The notes: generated by a model from the sequence alone, not told the origin. 64,000 bases of DNA from Trifolium pratense (GCF_020283565.1 NC_060061.1:17335362-17399361), one strand, 5' to 3'. Shown: positions 1 to 11,485, numbered from the stretch's first letter. Translations and numbers: made by a program.

Positions 1-337
1 TGTGAATAGGAGGCTTAACAGGAGCATAAGCAGGTGGGTGATGATGGTGGTGGTGACCAGTTGGTGGTTTAGCAGGAACAGGGGTAGAATGGTGAGGAGG
101 GTGTGAAGGAGTGTGAGAAATAGGGGAAGGAGCAGGGGATGGTGTGTGATTATGGTGGTGATGATGGTGGTGAGGGGCGTTAGACGGTGGATGATGTGGT
201 GACTTAGTTGGAGGGTGAAGTGGAGAATGTGAGTGATGAGGAGGGTAAGTTGGTGGAAGAGTTTCAAGGTGTTCGGCAAATGCAATGAAAGAGGTTAGTT
301 GAAGGAAAAGAAGCCACATTGCAAGGGTTTTGGCCAT
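1..337 (-). CDS. AGP31-like His/Pro-rich protein, copy A (partial, window edge)
   Basis: Only codons 1 to about 112 of exon 1 lie in the window: signal peptide and most of the His/Pro-rich region, including both His runs. Exon 1 remainder, intron and exon 2 are left of base 1. It carries the P86 form (TPVPAK) of copies B, C, E and F. No disruption is visible in the part present. See copy B for full annotation. Confidence 0.85.
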   Translation of the reverse strand, partial: MAKTLAMWLLFLQLTSFIAFAEHLETLPPTYPPHHSHSPLHPPTKSPHHPPSNAPHHHHHHHNHTPSPAPSPISHTPSHPPHHSTPVPAKPPTGHHHHHHPPAYAPVKPPIH

Positions 338-425
338 TTCTCTTTGTAAGAGAAAGTAATCTAGAAAAAGATAGGAGAGGAAAGGAAAGTGAAGTGATGA
401 TGGTGTTATGTGAGTGTGAGGGTTG

Positions 426-432
426 ATTTATA
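426..432 (-). promoter_or_regulatory. TATA box of copy A
   Basis: TATAAAT on the minus strand, 89 bp upstream of the ATG, preceding a purine/pyrimidine-biased leader. Confidence 0.6.
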
Positions 433-820
433 GCAGCTAATGCCCAAAATCATTCCCCCTTTTTAAAAAATGTTAGCTTTGGAAAATAAAATTGTTGTGA
501 ATACATATAGAATAGAATATTCATGTTATTAAGTATAATTATATTTGTATTTATTTGTAATTATTTTTATATATACACTAATAATAACCTATGAATAATG
601 ACAATCATAAATAAAATAGTTATAAATATAATTATACTTAATCACATGAATATTCTTTTCTAAAAATTCTTCCAAGGTTTTCAATTATAAGACTTTTTTT
701 CAAAAATAGTTTGTCTCTTTTTTATAAATTTTTAGGTACAATTATTATTAATTTTTAAATACATCTCTTATTAATACTACTATCAATTTATATATATGTA
801 AAGTTAACAATAAATATCAA
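433..820. other. AT-rich 5' flank of the gene, unit 1
   Basis: About 390 bp of very AT-rich DNA between the TATA box and the SINE. It holds the 151-bp inverted repeat at 510-660 and otherwise only A/T runs; no gene is seen. The same stretch recurs upstream of every copy. In copies G, H and I it carries a 15-bp deletion in the loop side of the inverted repeat. In copy K it lacks about 21 bp near the equivalent of 735-757. Confidence 0.7.
510..660. repeat. 151-bp MITE-like inverted repeat, unit 1
   Basis: The first 40 bp (510-549) match the reverse complement of the last 40 bp (621-660) at 37 positions; the mismatches are at arm positions 4, 18 and 38. The middle is about 70 bp of A/T. It could be a short non-autonomous DNA transposon or a foldback of unknown origin; no clear target duplication was found beyond a possible TA. 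Confidence 0.6.
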
Positions 821-1008
821 GAGCGCTGATATGATATGGCACGAGTCTCTTCTAACTTAATCAAGGTTCTGAGTTTGATATCTCGCTTGGATATGTAGCA
901 ACGTTAAAATTCATAGGGAGAGCTTGTCGCCATTTGGGTCCCACATGGTTCGTGGGATTAGTCTCTGCAATTGCGTGCAGACGATATCCGGTTCACACAA
1001 AAAAAAAA
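821..1008 (+). mobile_element. tRNA-type SINE, unit 1
   Basis: A ~188-bp element with a Pol III A-box-like motif TGGCACGAGTC (837-847), a B-box-like motif AGTTTGATATC (872-882) about 35 bp on, a GC-richer body and an A-tail at 999-1008. Spacing and tail fit plant tRNA-derived SINEs. Flanking CAATAAATA and CAATAGTAAATA look like an eroded target duplication. It codes for nothing. Confidence 0.7.
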
Positions 1009-1268
1009 TCAATAGTAAATACAGGGTAATTTAATAATAGTCACACACTTTTAAGACAAATTTATTATTTCAATAGTCTTTTTAAATATCCGTAATTTTT
1101 TTTATCTTATTCATCCTCATCTGCATCACGTTCATCATTTTTTTCACTAATTTATAGTAAGAAAGTACATTCAAATATACCTAAAAAATTTATAAATGGA
1201 AATGTCCTAATAGAAATCTAGTTTAGAAATGGAAAGGTCCTAATAGGATCCGTTCTTTTTTCCAGAAA
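1009..1268. other. Spacer between SINE and LINE fragment, unit 1
   Basis: AT-rich spacer without recognised genes. Units entered from copies G, H, I and J share a 4-bp deletion here (GTAAGTACATT in place of GTAAGAAAGTACATT), a useful subfamily marker. Confidence 0.6.
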
Positions 1269-2001
1269 GTGGCTCGTGGTAGTCTTATGACTAATGAAGA
1301 GAACCACAATATCAATATGACAAATGGCAATAGTTGTCCCCAGCGCCAACAAGGACTTGAATCCATTATGCATGTATTAAGAGACTTCGAAGAAATAATG
1401 AAATTTTGGTCCTCAATTATCAAACCTGATAATTGGGCAAAATTCTTTAGCATGGATCTCATGTCTTGGCTTGAATGGTACCTTGATAATGGAGATATTG
1501 AAAATACACTTGGAGTTGGGTGACTGTTTTTGGCGTCTCTATCAAATCATTGTGGAAGGATCGTAATGATTGGTTTTTAATTAGTATTCCAACCTTCGGC
1601 ACATTTGGCTTCTTCATATAGCTAACCGAGTGCAAATGGTAGTTAATAGTATTATTAAACCCGCGGCTTATATGGAGAGCTTTTGCTCCATCATTCCGAT
1701 TAGATGGGAGCTCCCTCCTATAGATACTCTTAAGTTTAATGTAGATGTAGCGCAAAGTAAAAGGAATGACTTCTCAGCGTGTGGCAAATTGCTTAGAGAC
1801 TCTCATGGTGGTCTTATTCAAGGTTTTTATTGCAACTTTGGCCGCAATAATGCTCAGGGTGCTGAGATGTGGAGTTTAGTTCATGGTATGCGTATTGCTC
1901 GTCATCTTAACCGTGTCATTTTTAAAATAGACTCTACCTTTATTGCAGATGTTGTTCTCAATCGTATTTTACCATCACCTCTTATCTCAAACCTCTCCTA
2001 G
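1269..2001 (+). pseudogene. LINE ORF2 3' fragment (zf-RVT remnant and RNase H domain), unit 1
   Basis: Degraded C-terminal part of a plant non-LTR retrotransposon polyprotein. The first piece (1269-1523) reads CPQRQQ...ESIMHVLRDF, like the zf-RVT linker of plant LINE-type RNase H proteins. A frame change and stop follow, with LWKDRNDWF legible in another frame near 1548-1577. The second piece (1630-2001, 123 residues) is an RVT_3-type RNase H domain with W26/PP29-30, D39, G52, RD56-57, AE78-79 and D101, so three of four catalytic acids are in place; the C-terminus is cut. Similarity may run on to about 2160. It lies convergent to the AGP gene on its right. Confidence 0.75.
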
Positions 2002-2470
2002 AAGAGGTGTTTAATCTACTAAATTTTTCGGATTTATTATCCAAAAGGGATTTGATGCTCCTTTCTCCCCGAATTTAATTATTTCTGAATATGATTTTTT
2101 GCATGCTCTTCTAGTTTTAGATTGTGAGGTTTCTACTACCCCTCGTTTAATTCGTTAATTTAAGTCTTTTATAAAAATAAATCCGACAATTTTCTTGGTA
2201 AATAAAACGACAAATAGATTAGAGTAAACAAATTAAACAAAAGCGATAAACATCATTTCTTTAATTAATACTAGTATTTAATAATAATTCTTACAAGAAC
2301 CATAAATCACACACACATAACATCACTCTTTATCATGTAGTGATGATTCAAGCTCAAAAGTAAACACCATATTTTAACACAAGATGAAACCAACCTCCTA
2401 ACACTAAAACACAACAATCTAATTTATAAATAAACTCGAAATTAATTTTTTAATATTCTAATCATCTTAA
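2002..2470. other. 3' flank of AGP gene and tail of LINE fragment, unit 1
   Basis: 2002-2160 probably still derives from the LINE, in broken frames. 2160-2470 is AT-rich DNA downstream of the gene stop and should hold its 3' UTR and poly(A) region; no single poly(A) signal can be chosen with confidence. No other gene is seen. Confidence 0.5.
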
Positions 2471-3460
2471 TTAACGAGGACATTTGGGCTCAAATGCAAG
2501 AGGCCCAACAGTGTAAATAGTGAAATGAAGACCCTTAGACACATAAGGTTTCCCGGACCTAAGAGCAGCACCAGTAAGCCCACCATTAAGATTTGAAGGC
2601 TTCAGCCCATTTGGAGCACTAACCAAAACAACATTACACTTATGAGGTGCATAGGTTTTGATACTCTTTGGGCCTTCAATGAAGAAATAACCATTCTTAT
2701 CAGTCTTATGTGTTTGAACAAACTTGTACTTTGTGCTGTTACATTGTAGCTTCACAACGGCACCTTCAATATTCAATTTTGAAAACAAAATTAATAATGG
2801 TCATTGTCTTTTAGCAACAAAAAGAAAAATAATGACATTACTGGGAAAGTGTACAAAATATACAAAAGTTGAAATATCACTGTATCACAAAAGATCTATG
2901 AGAATGACATTACTGAGAAAACAAAAATAGTGAAGTTAAAAGTTGAGAAACAAACCATGAAGTGCTTTAGCTCCCAAGAGAGTATGAACACCAGCATACT
3001 TGCAAGATTTTACATAAACAACACCTTGAACAGCTATAAAGCGTCTAGGAACAGGAGAAGGATGCAATGGTGGGTGAGCTGGAACAGGGGGGTGCAATGG
3101 TGGGTGTGTTGGAACAACGGGAGTGTGAATAGGAGGCTTAACAGGAGCATAAGCAGGTGGGTGATGATGGTGGTGGTGACCAGTTGGTGGTTTAGCAGGA
3201 ACAGGGGTAGAATGGTGAGGAGGGTGTGAAGGAGTGTGAGAAATAGGGGAAGGAGCAGGGGATGGTGTGTGATTATGGTGGTGATGATGGTGGTGAGGGG
3301 CGTTAGACGGTGGATGATGTGGTGACTTAGTTGGAGGGTGAAGTGGAGAATGTGAGTGATGAGGAGGGTAAGTTGGTGGAAGAGTTTCAAGGTGTTCGGC
3401 AAATGCAATGAAAGAGGTTAGTTGAAGGAAAAGAAGCCACATTGCAAGGGTTTTGGCCAT
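2471..3460 (-). CDS. AGP31-like His/Pro-rich protein with PAC/Ole e 1 domain, copy B
   Basis: Secreted non-classical arabinogalactan protein. Exon 1 is 3460-2956, intron 2955-2764 (192 bp, GT...AG), exon 2 2763-2471; the splice joins CAT-G to GT-GCC within Gly169 and gives 265 residues. Residues 1-21 form a signal peptide (LLFLQLTSFIAFA). Residues 22-139 are Pro/His-rich with seven His at 56-62, six at 95-100, SPAPSP, and many PP pairs that could be hydroxyproline glycosylation sites. Residues 140-265 match the PAC (Pollen Ole e 1-like) domain: KSCKYAG, LLGAK, KLQC, DKNGYFF, HKC, KPSNLNGG, YTVGPLAFEPKCPR. Four Cys remain (153, 176, 211, 263). Family members such as Arabidopsis AGP31 and carrot DcAGP1 sit in the cell wall and bind pectic or galactan polymers; His runs may bind metal. 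The start has AAATGG context and a TATA box 89 bp upstream. The function here is inferred from family. Confidence 0.92.
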
Positions 3461-3478
3461 TTCTCTTTGTAAGAGAAA
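3460..3478 (-). promoter_or_regulatory. Leader hairpin touching the start codon (copy B)
   Basis: In the mRNA sense, TTTCTCTT and AAGAGAAA form an 8-bp stem with a 3-nt ACA loop; the last stem base is the A of ATG. The same sequence stands before every copy (for example 337-355 in A). With only two G-C pairs it is weak, so a role in translation is only a possibility. Confidence 0.35.
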
Positions 3479-3548
3479 GTAATCTAGAAAAAGATAGGAG
3501 AGGAAAGGAAAGTGAAGTGATGATGGTGTTATGTGAGTGTGAGGGTTG

Positions 3549-3555
3549 ATTTATA
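3549..3555 (-). promoter_or_regulatory. TATA box of copy B
   Basis: TATAAAT, 89 bp upstream of the ATG. Confidence 0.6.
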
Positions 3556-3632
3556 GCAGCTAATGCCCAAAATCATTCCCCCTTTTTAAAAAATGTTAGC
3601 TTTGGAAAATAAAATTGTTGTGAATACATATA

Positions 3633-3783
3633 GAATAGAATATTCATGTTATTAAGTATAATTATATTTGTATTTATTTGTAATTATTTTTATATATACA
3701 CTAATAATAACCTATGAATAATGACAATCATAAATAAAATAGTTATAAATATAATTATACTTAATCACATGAATATTCTTTTC
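3633..3783. repeat. MITE-like inverted repeat, unit 2
   Basis: Same length and arms as at 510-660. Confidence 0.6.
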
Positions 3784-3943
3784 TAAAAATTCTTCCAAGG
3801 TTTTCAATTATAAGACTTTTTTTCAAAAATAGTTTGTCTCTTTTTTATAAATTTTTAGGTGCAATTATTATTAATTTTTAAATACATCTCTTATTAATAC
3901 TACTATCAATTTATATATATGTAAAGTTAACAATAAATATCAA

Positions 3944-4132
3944 GAGCGCTGATATGATATGGCACGAGTCTCTTCTAACTTAATCAAGGTTCTGAGTTTG
4001 ATATCTCGCTTGGATATGTAGCAACGTTAAAATTCATAGGGAGAGCTTGTCGCCATTTGGGTCCCACATGGTTCGTGGGATTAGTCTCTGCAATTGCGTG
4101 CAGACGATATCCGGTTCACACAAAAAAAAAAA
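3944..4132 (+). mobile_element. tRNA-type SINE, unit 2
   Basis: Copy of the SINE at 821-1008; its A-tail is slightly longer. Confidence 0.7.
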
Positions 4133-4392
4133 TCAATAGTAAATACAGGGTAATTTAATAATAGTCACACACTTTTAAGACAAATTTATTATTTCAATAG
4201 TCTTTTTAAATATCCGTAATTTTTTTTATCTTATTCATCCTCATCTGCATCACGTTCATCATTTTTTTCACTAATTTATAGTAAGAAAGTACATTCAAAT
4301 ATACCTAAAAAATTTATAAATGGAAATGTCCTAATAGAAATCTAGTTTAGAAATGGAAAGGTCCTAATAGGATCCGTTCTTTTTTCCAGAAA

Positions 4393-4983
4393 GTGGCTCG
4401 TGGTAGTCTTATGACTAATGAAGAGAACCACAATATCAATATGACAAATGGCAATAGTTGTCCCCAGCGCCAACAAGGACTTGAATCCATTATGCATGTA
4501 TTAAGAGACTTCGAAGAAATAATGAAATTTTGGTCCTCAATTATCAAACCTGATAATTGGGCAAAATTCTTTAGCATGGATCTCATGTCTTGGCTTGAAT
4601 GGTACCTTGATAATGGAGATATTGAAAATACACTTGGAGTTGGGTGACTGTTTTTGGCGTCTCTATCAAATCATTGTGGAAGGATCGTAATGATTGGTTT
4701 TTAATTAGTATTCCAACCTTCGACACATTTGGCTTCTTCATATAGCTAACCGAGTGCAAATGGTAGTTAATAGTATTATTAAACCCGCGGCTTATATGGA
4801 GAGCTTTTGCTCCATCATTCCGATTAGATGGGAGCTCCCTCCTATAGATACTCTTAAGTTTAATGTAGATGTAGCGCAAAGTAAAAGGAATGACTTCTCA
4901 GCGTGTGGCAAATTGCTTAGAGACTCTCATGGTGGTCTTATTCAAGGTTTTTATTGCAACTTTGGCCGCAATAATGCTCAGGG
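4393..4983 (+). pseudogene. LINE RNase H fragment, unit 2, left part
   Basis: Same fragment as unit 1, cut at 4983 by the Copia-type element. The break falls inside the RNase H piece just before the AE motif. It continues at 13153. Confidence 0.75.
4979..4983. other. Target duplication CAGGG, left
   Basis: CAGGG, repeated exactly at 13148-13152 on the other side of the element. The uninterrupted units read CTCAGGGTGCT. Confidence 0.9.
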
Positions 4984-6523
4984 TGAAGGAAAATAGATAC
5001 GATAAAAACAGCGGAATTTTAAAATTTTCCTTTTGTGATCCTTACGAATGGTCATGAATTGTGTTTAGAGTTTTACCGTTTGGTTCGAAAACTCCCTTTA
5101 AATCACGAACGGCTATCGAACACTTCGAATCACGAACAAGGTCACGAACAAGAACCTCGAACCGTCACGAACAAGGTCACCACCAAGTCACCAACGAATT
5201 TGATCACAAGCGTTAAAGGTATAACGCCTCTAGCCAGTCCACACGAACAACAACCTTCAATGGAGTGCTAGCTCCAATGGTTTGAAGGGTTAGGAGAAAG
5301 GAGGCACAAAATAAGGATTAGGGTTTTTCACAAAAACTCTAGAAAGGTGATTAGGGTTTCTCAAGAGAGGGGAGAACAAAGGCTCATGAGAATGAGTAAC
5401 AAAAGTGTGTAACTATTTCTCCTTACCACAAGGGTTCTATTTATAGAACCACTTGCCATGGCAAAATTACACTAAAGCCCTTTTAACTAAATGGGCTATA
5501 GTGGGCGCCATTCTCATGTAAATATGTCTAGTACATATTTGCACCCCCTTCTTGCTACATCATACCATATGATGTAATGCTCATTTTAATTACCATAATA
5601 CCCTTATCATATTTCCTTATTTCTCCAAGGTGCACCGTACCTTACGGTGTTCCAATCTCACTAGATTGTTCTTATGTGTGTGACCCTGTAGGTTTCCGTA
5701 ACATTGACAATTATAATAAATCACTATTTATTACAATAAACAGTGAGCGGTATCTAGCAACACATCACTGCTACTCAAGTTACGAGAAATTAACATGTGA
5801 TCTAAACATAACCTCTTGTGATAATATTAGTGTGTATAATTACCCCTTTGCCCTTTATGTCTATATTGAACACAAAACATACTTGGTGTCATCTTTGTCC
5901 AGTTCAATATTGGGCCCATGACATTTATCCTGTTATGCAGGATTGGCAAATTCCATCTAGGTCACTACTGTCCCTCAGCATGCTTTGTGAAGTACCCATC
6001 AACTGCCTTTATGGTTATCCTGTTACGGATAACGTTAGATCAGCAACAAAGTACTTGACTCCACATCTAGGGTACAAAGTGGTTTCAGGTCTAAGGGCGG
6101 TTTACACCATTATCACCATGAGAGTAACTTATGACATTTTGCATAACTTTGCATGTAGTACTCTCATAGCGGGTCAATCCAGTATAAATATTACTCCTAA
6201 TATTTATACCTACGTCAAGACTTGATAACTCCTTATCCCATGATCCATGAGATGTGATCATCAGTCTATCTTCATAATAGTCTTTATGCTTTAAGGTTAT
6301 CCCCTTTACCTTAAAGCTCGACTACGGATACTTTAAGAATAGTGTCCTTATGTTTAATATTATCTCATGATTAAGTCACACTTAATTATTAAACGGACGT
6401 TCTATTCTAGGGACTTCATTATTTTGCAACCTTACAAATATAATAAAGAAATGCCATATTTATATTCAAACTCCTAAAGCAAATACTATGAAAATAGATT
6501 GGCTCTTAGGGCTTACTCCAACA
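4984..6523 (-). repeat. Copia-type element, 3' LTR
   Basis: 1540 bp, TG...CA ends. It contains the palindromic GTTCTATTTATAGAAC at 5435-5450, which reads CTATAAATAG on the minus strand and may be the LTR TATA box. Confidence 0.9.
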
Positions 6524-6533
6524 ATCTCCCACT
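6524..6533 (-). other. Polypurine tract of Copia-type element
   Basis: AGTGGGAGAT on the minus strand directly next to the 3' LTR; it primes plus-strand DNA synthesis. Confidence 0.8.
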
Positions 6534-9500
6534 AGAACTAAAGCCAATCTAGGTTTCTCTTAATACCTATAGACTTAGTATGCCCATCACGCTTCAACTG
6601 CGCAAGAGGCTTTGTTAGTGGATAAGGAACTATTTCCTATGTTGGTATCTTACGTATCTTCCAACGTTCTATTTCGATCTCTATCGAAATATATAAGTGT
6701 CTAAGTATATTCATGAATCGTCGGTGAGATCTATTTTCAAGTGTTCTTGCAAGATTAAACTATTACCATCACTAATGTGATTAATGTGACTTGTAACACC
6801 GGAAACATATCTTTAGCTCAATCATGAGCCAAACGATCCAATCTTAAATACTCAACTTATTTAACTGAAACAAACATATTACGAAGCTTATCTTATAGCT
6901 TTCAATGCTTGTATTCAGCCATGATATACAATACATTGGTATGGAAACTTCCTTCATTATAACTTCCTTATAATGATCCTTCCCATACCTATCTATTTCA
7001 AGAAATAGGCCTTAGTTCCTTTAAGGTCCTTAGGGATATTCTTGAAGGTAAGTTAGTGTCAAACACTAATTTCAATTTTGGTACATAGGTTATTCCTAAC
7101 TCTTTAGGAATTCTTGCCTAAGTGTTTCATCAAGAGTTATTTTCTTAGTCATGTCTCACATGTATAAGAAAAATGTCTTGATGATTAATATGATATCAGA
7201 TATTATCACTCCCACTAAAACTTTGTATGCACAAGATTTATATTTGTCCTTCATTTGTTTTCCACAAAACTTTCAAAAGGAACAAATATTCAAATTTATT
7301 CGATCTAATCAAAGTTAGATAGGTTTGTCCTTGTTAATTTGTTTTCATAAAACTTCATAAAAGGAGCAAACAATAATTTAATTTTCTGAGAACTCTATCT
7401 AATCAAAATTAGATAGCTACAAGTTATATACCTTTCTAGCATCATTTGGATCAACAAAACCCTTACGTATATGTCCAACGCATATATATGAGGTCATTCC
7501 AATTAAGGAATGCAACTTTGTTATCCATCTACCAAAACATGTAGTACAACATTTAGCAGAAGCAATCAAATATTATAAGGTATTCTTAATACCATCCATA
7601 TCAGTGTTCAAAAAGAATACTCACTTTCATCGTATGAGTCTTACTCATCTTGAAGACATAACCATTATCTACATAAGGTTAGTGTATATGGATTCTGTAT
7701 GAGATTTCATGGCATTTAGCCACTTCTCATAATCTAGATCGTCTTACGACCTTTTAGAAAGTCAAAGACTCATCTTCCATGAGAATCATATCACATTGCT
7801 GAGTCATGATAAAACCATACCTTGTAGCCATATGTGATATGTTAGACTTATCTTGGATTTGTGCAACTTTAAAACAATGGTTCTTCAACAACCTTGAGGA
7901 ACCGGTTTGCATTCCCTTTTAAATAAATATGTTTTGTGGTACTTGAATTTATTCAAGTTCTATATCACTCCCACTGTCTCTTTTAGAGACACACTCCCAC
8001 TAGAGGAATGTTTCAAACCTAGCAACAAAACAACCTTTTGTCCTTAAGAGTGATATAGGACCAATATCCCTTTCTTTAGGATATTTCCACTTATTCATTC
8101 ATTCATTTGGAATTAGATTTATCTAATAAATTTTAATCCAAAATTCTCATAAAGACAAACTTGGTACTCTTACCTCCATATCGCATATGGTGTCTTTATG
8201 ATCATTTTAAAAGGGAACTAATTGTGGGTGAAGATTAATTATAAGTAAAGAGATTTATAGAAAGAGTCAATATATAATTAAACTATCCTTAAATCATGTC
8301 AAACATGATGTGATAAAATAGTTATTATAGTCTTTTAATTAAGTATTTACTGATATGACTCATTCATATAACTTAAATACTTTTGTCGAGTTCTATTTTC
8401 TTCATTGTTGAATTTCTTTGACAAATTCAAAGATTTCTAATTGGTGTCATACACCTACCAACATCTAATGATTTTAATCATCAATGTTAATGAAGTAAAA
8501 TAAACTCAATATACAAAATATGTTTAGTGGTCGACATACATCTTATGTATATTGTTCAAATAGGTCATGCGTTATTTTATTGACACATCGAATATTTGTA
8601 CTAAACAACAATGCTCTTGATATATTTAAGGTCCAAATCATATTTGGCTCTTATCACGATTGTTATAGATAACCCTATCAAGACCATGGAACCCTAGTCC
8701 ATTACTTGACTTGGAGTAATAGTATAGAAAACTTTGCTTAAATGATAGGACCATTACTTGTCTTATCATTTAAGGCTACAATTCATATATTGTCAATACA
8801 AGATATACAATTGCTACTTCTATTACTAGATGGAATTCAATAACAATTATTGTGTTCCATTTCAAACTCGATTTCAAGTCATTGCATAAGCTCTCATTAT
8901 CAATGAAACAATTTTCATTCTAGATATGGGTTGACTTAAAATTATAGCCAATGTTCTAATTCTTTAAGCATCTCTATTTTCGAAAAATTGAGATTCAACA
9001 TCTTGTATCATATACTTTTGATGTAGAAATAGAAATTTTGACTTTCTATAACAATATGTGCATTATTGAAGTCTCACTTCATACTTTTGGTTTGACTCTT
9101 CCAAGAACTATTTACGTCATTTTTATTTAATGGTCTAACCATAGCCGTTCTACTTTGACAACCATTTTGTACTATTCAAATAAGAGGAATATAAATCTTA
9201 TTTATATTATATCTCAAATCTTTGATAGTGCAAATTAATTCTCATTCAACTCAACAAATTCCGGTAGATATTCAAAACAATTTTGTCTATATCTATTCCA
9301 TTACAATTTGTTAGATTGATCCTATGACCAACTTTTGATCCATTGAGAAATTTATCATACTCTAAAGTTCTTTCAAAAGGATCTTACTTGAGATTAAATG
9401 ATCACATCATTTATTATATATTCTATATCTAGACGTCAACTTGATGCTTCTAACAAGTATCCCTTTTCAATCTAGTTATGGTAGGTTGTTCACAGTTTAT

Positions 9501-10700
9501 AGTTCAAGACTTATAGTTTTCTCGCATTTGAGAACAATTCTCAATTTGTACCAATACAGAAACTCCTTTCTGAAAATCTTGTCCTTCATAAGGACAACTT
9601 AATATGTATTGTATTTCGAAATTCTAATTACAAAGATATGTAAGATATTATGACTAAATCATATTTAATTTGGTCTTTAATTAAATACGCTCTCTCACTA
9701 TTTTACTCAAAACAAATGACCCTCGACATTTGATTCGGAAAATCCCGTTGGAAGATTTTCTAGTGAGAATGAGATCCATATTTCACTTCGTTTTAAGTCA
9801 GCGTTGGGCTGATTACACAAAACTTAGTTATTTAGGTAGGAAACTCCTTTCCAATTGTATCTCATACAACTCTCATATCCTTTCTATTGGGTGAATAACA
9901 CTTATTCTAATCCATCACATGGAATGACCCAATACTTGCTTCTAAAGTCATATAATCTTATTATATTTTCTTTAGTTAAGTTAGACCCATTAAATAGCGA
10001 TCGGATAAATAAATTACCTCACCGCAACTTATCAATATTGACAATGCACTTCGCGTTGGCAAAACCTACATTGATCGATATTGATCTTGAAGGGCGCTAT
10101 TCGTTGGAAAGCAATAAAACTTAATATTAATTCCTTTGAGGGCTTTTATAATTAATTTGATCTCACCTTACCACGGCTTACATACAATGACGTCACTCCA
10201 TACATAACATGCATCAACATACATAATATAATAAAATGAAACAGTTATGGCCCATAGCGCATTTGTTCTCCCAAGCCAATGAGAGAACCTAATCTAACCT
10301 AAAACGATCTATACTTCTCCAAGCATGATCTCCAAGGTTGACCTCCATTGTTCTTCTTCTTCATAATATTACATAATAATATAAAAGAATACTCGTTTTA
10401 CATACGAGGGAGTGGATGAGAAGAGAATATAGAGAATAGAGATAAGGCACGACACGCAGGCCGTATTTAAAAACCAAATGCAATAAAATAAATAAACTAA
10501 GGCCATAACCGATCATCAAATATAATAATAACAAACAAACTTTATTATTATTAAAGTCTCATAATTAATTAAATCCGGCGATTGATCAAATCAGGTAAGT
10601 TTGATTCAAATATTTAATTCACAATTAAATATTTCGAATCAAAATTTGCTAAAATAAATAACATTATTTTAAAGTAGAATTAAATCTTTTGACAATTCTC

Positions 10701-10964
10701 CAAATATGGAAAATTATTTAATCAAAACCTTTTTGAATAAAATATTTCCAAAATTGGCAATATTATCTTTTAAAACAATTTTAAAAGATATTTCTAGAGA
10801 TTTGAAACGATTTCATAATTAAATATATTTGTCAAATATGGAAAATTATTTAATCAAAACCCTTTTGAATAAAATATTTCCAAAATTGATGATATTATCT
10901 TTTAAAACAATTTTAAAAGATATTTCTAGAATTTTGAAACGATTTCAAAATTAAATATATTTAT
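10701..10964. repeat. Two tandem ~132-bp repeats in element leader
   Basis: CAAATATGGAAAATTATTTA recurs at 10701 and 10833; both copies continue through TTTTAAAACAATTTTAAAAG to AATTAAATATATTT with few changes. Confidence 0.8.
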
Positions 10965-11220
10965 CATCTACTTTTCGCATCAACACTTGATACGTTTTGC
11001 AAATCCTAATTTTAATGACACAACATTTGTGCAACCCTTTCATGCCGTCAAAATTCCTTATGACCAAATTCAATCCAATTGATCAACATGTCATTGTTTC
11101 ACCATACAAATGTCGGATTCCGAAACAAATGAACACGGCTCGCTTTAATTGAATAACTTTCATAATAATTTTAACGAAATTACTAACGGTGTATCACATA
11201 CACCATTTTGCATTACGGTT

Positions 11221-11485
11221 ACTTATATCATATATAAGTTTATGGCCGTTCTTGATTGTGTAACCTTAGGACAATTAACATATCGCATGCTTCACCATAC
11301 AAGTGTCGGATTCCGAAGCCGTTTCAATGTTAATTACCCAATTCATACACAAAACTTACATCACATGTAAGTATTGACCGTTCTTGTTCGTGTAACCTTA
11401 GGACAATCAACATATCGCATGCTCCACCATACAAGTGTCGGATTCCGGAGCCGTTTCAATGTTAATCATCCAATTTATACACAAA
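11221..11485. repeat. Second pair of ~132-bp tandem repeats in element leader
   Basis: Copies start near 11221 and 11354; both contain GTGTAACCTTAGGACAAT, CATATCGCATGCT and CCATACAAGTGTCGGATTCC. A third, more diverged partial copy lies at 11099-11130. Confidence 0.8.

Noticed and set aside
821..1008. SINE region as a functional tRNA gene
   Set aside because: A- and B-box-like motifs are degenerate, there is no tRNA fold, and an A-tail follows the body.
1223..1755. Minus-strand frames of 79 and 98 codons opposite the LINE fragment
   Set aside because: Antisense shadows; the plus strand carries the recognisable zf-RVT and RNase H motifs.
2724..3229. Plus-strand frames of 68 and 99 codons over the intron and exon 1
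   Set aside because: Antisense shadows of the spliced AGP gene; composition mirrors its Pro/His codons.
3120..3310. GGTGGTGATGATGG-like low-complexity repeats taken as a minisatellite
   Set aside because: They are the reverse complement of His and Pro codons in exon 1.
3034..3408. 124-codon minus-strand frame overlapping exon 1, repeated in each unit
   Set aside because: It is a shifted reading of the His/Pro codons (Leu/His/Thr-rich), and repeats only because the exon repeats.
5577..6225. Frames of 114 and 135 codons in the Copia-type LTRs (also at 12201-12849)
   Set aside because: They lie antisense to the element inside LTR DNA, overlap each other and resemble no known protein.
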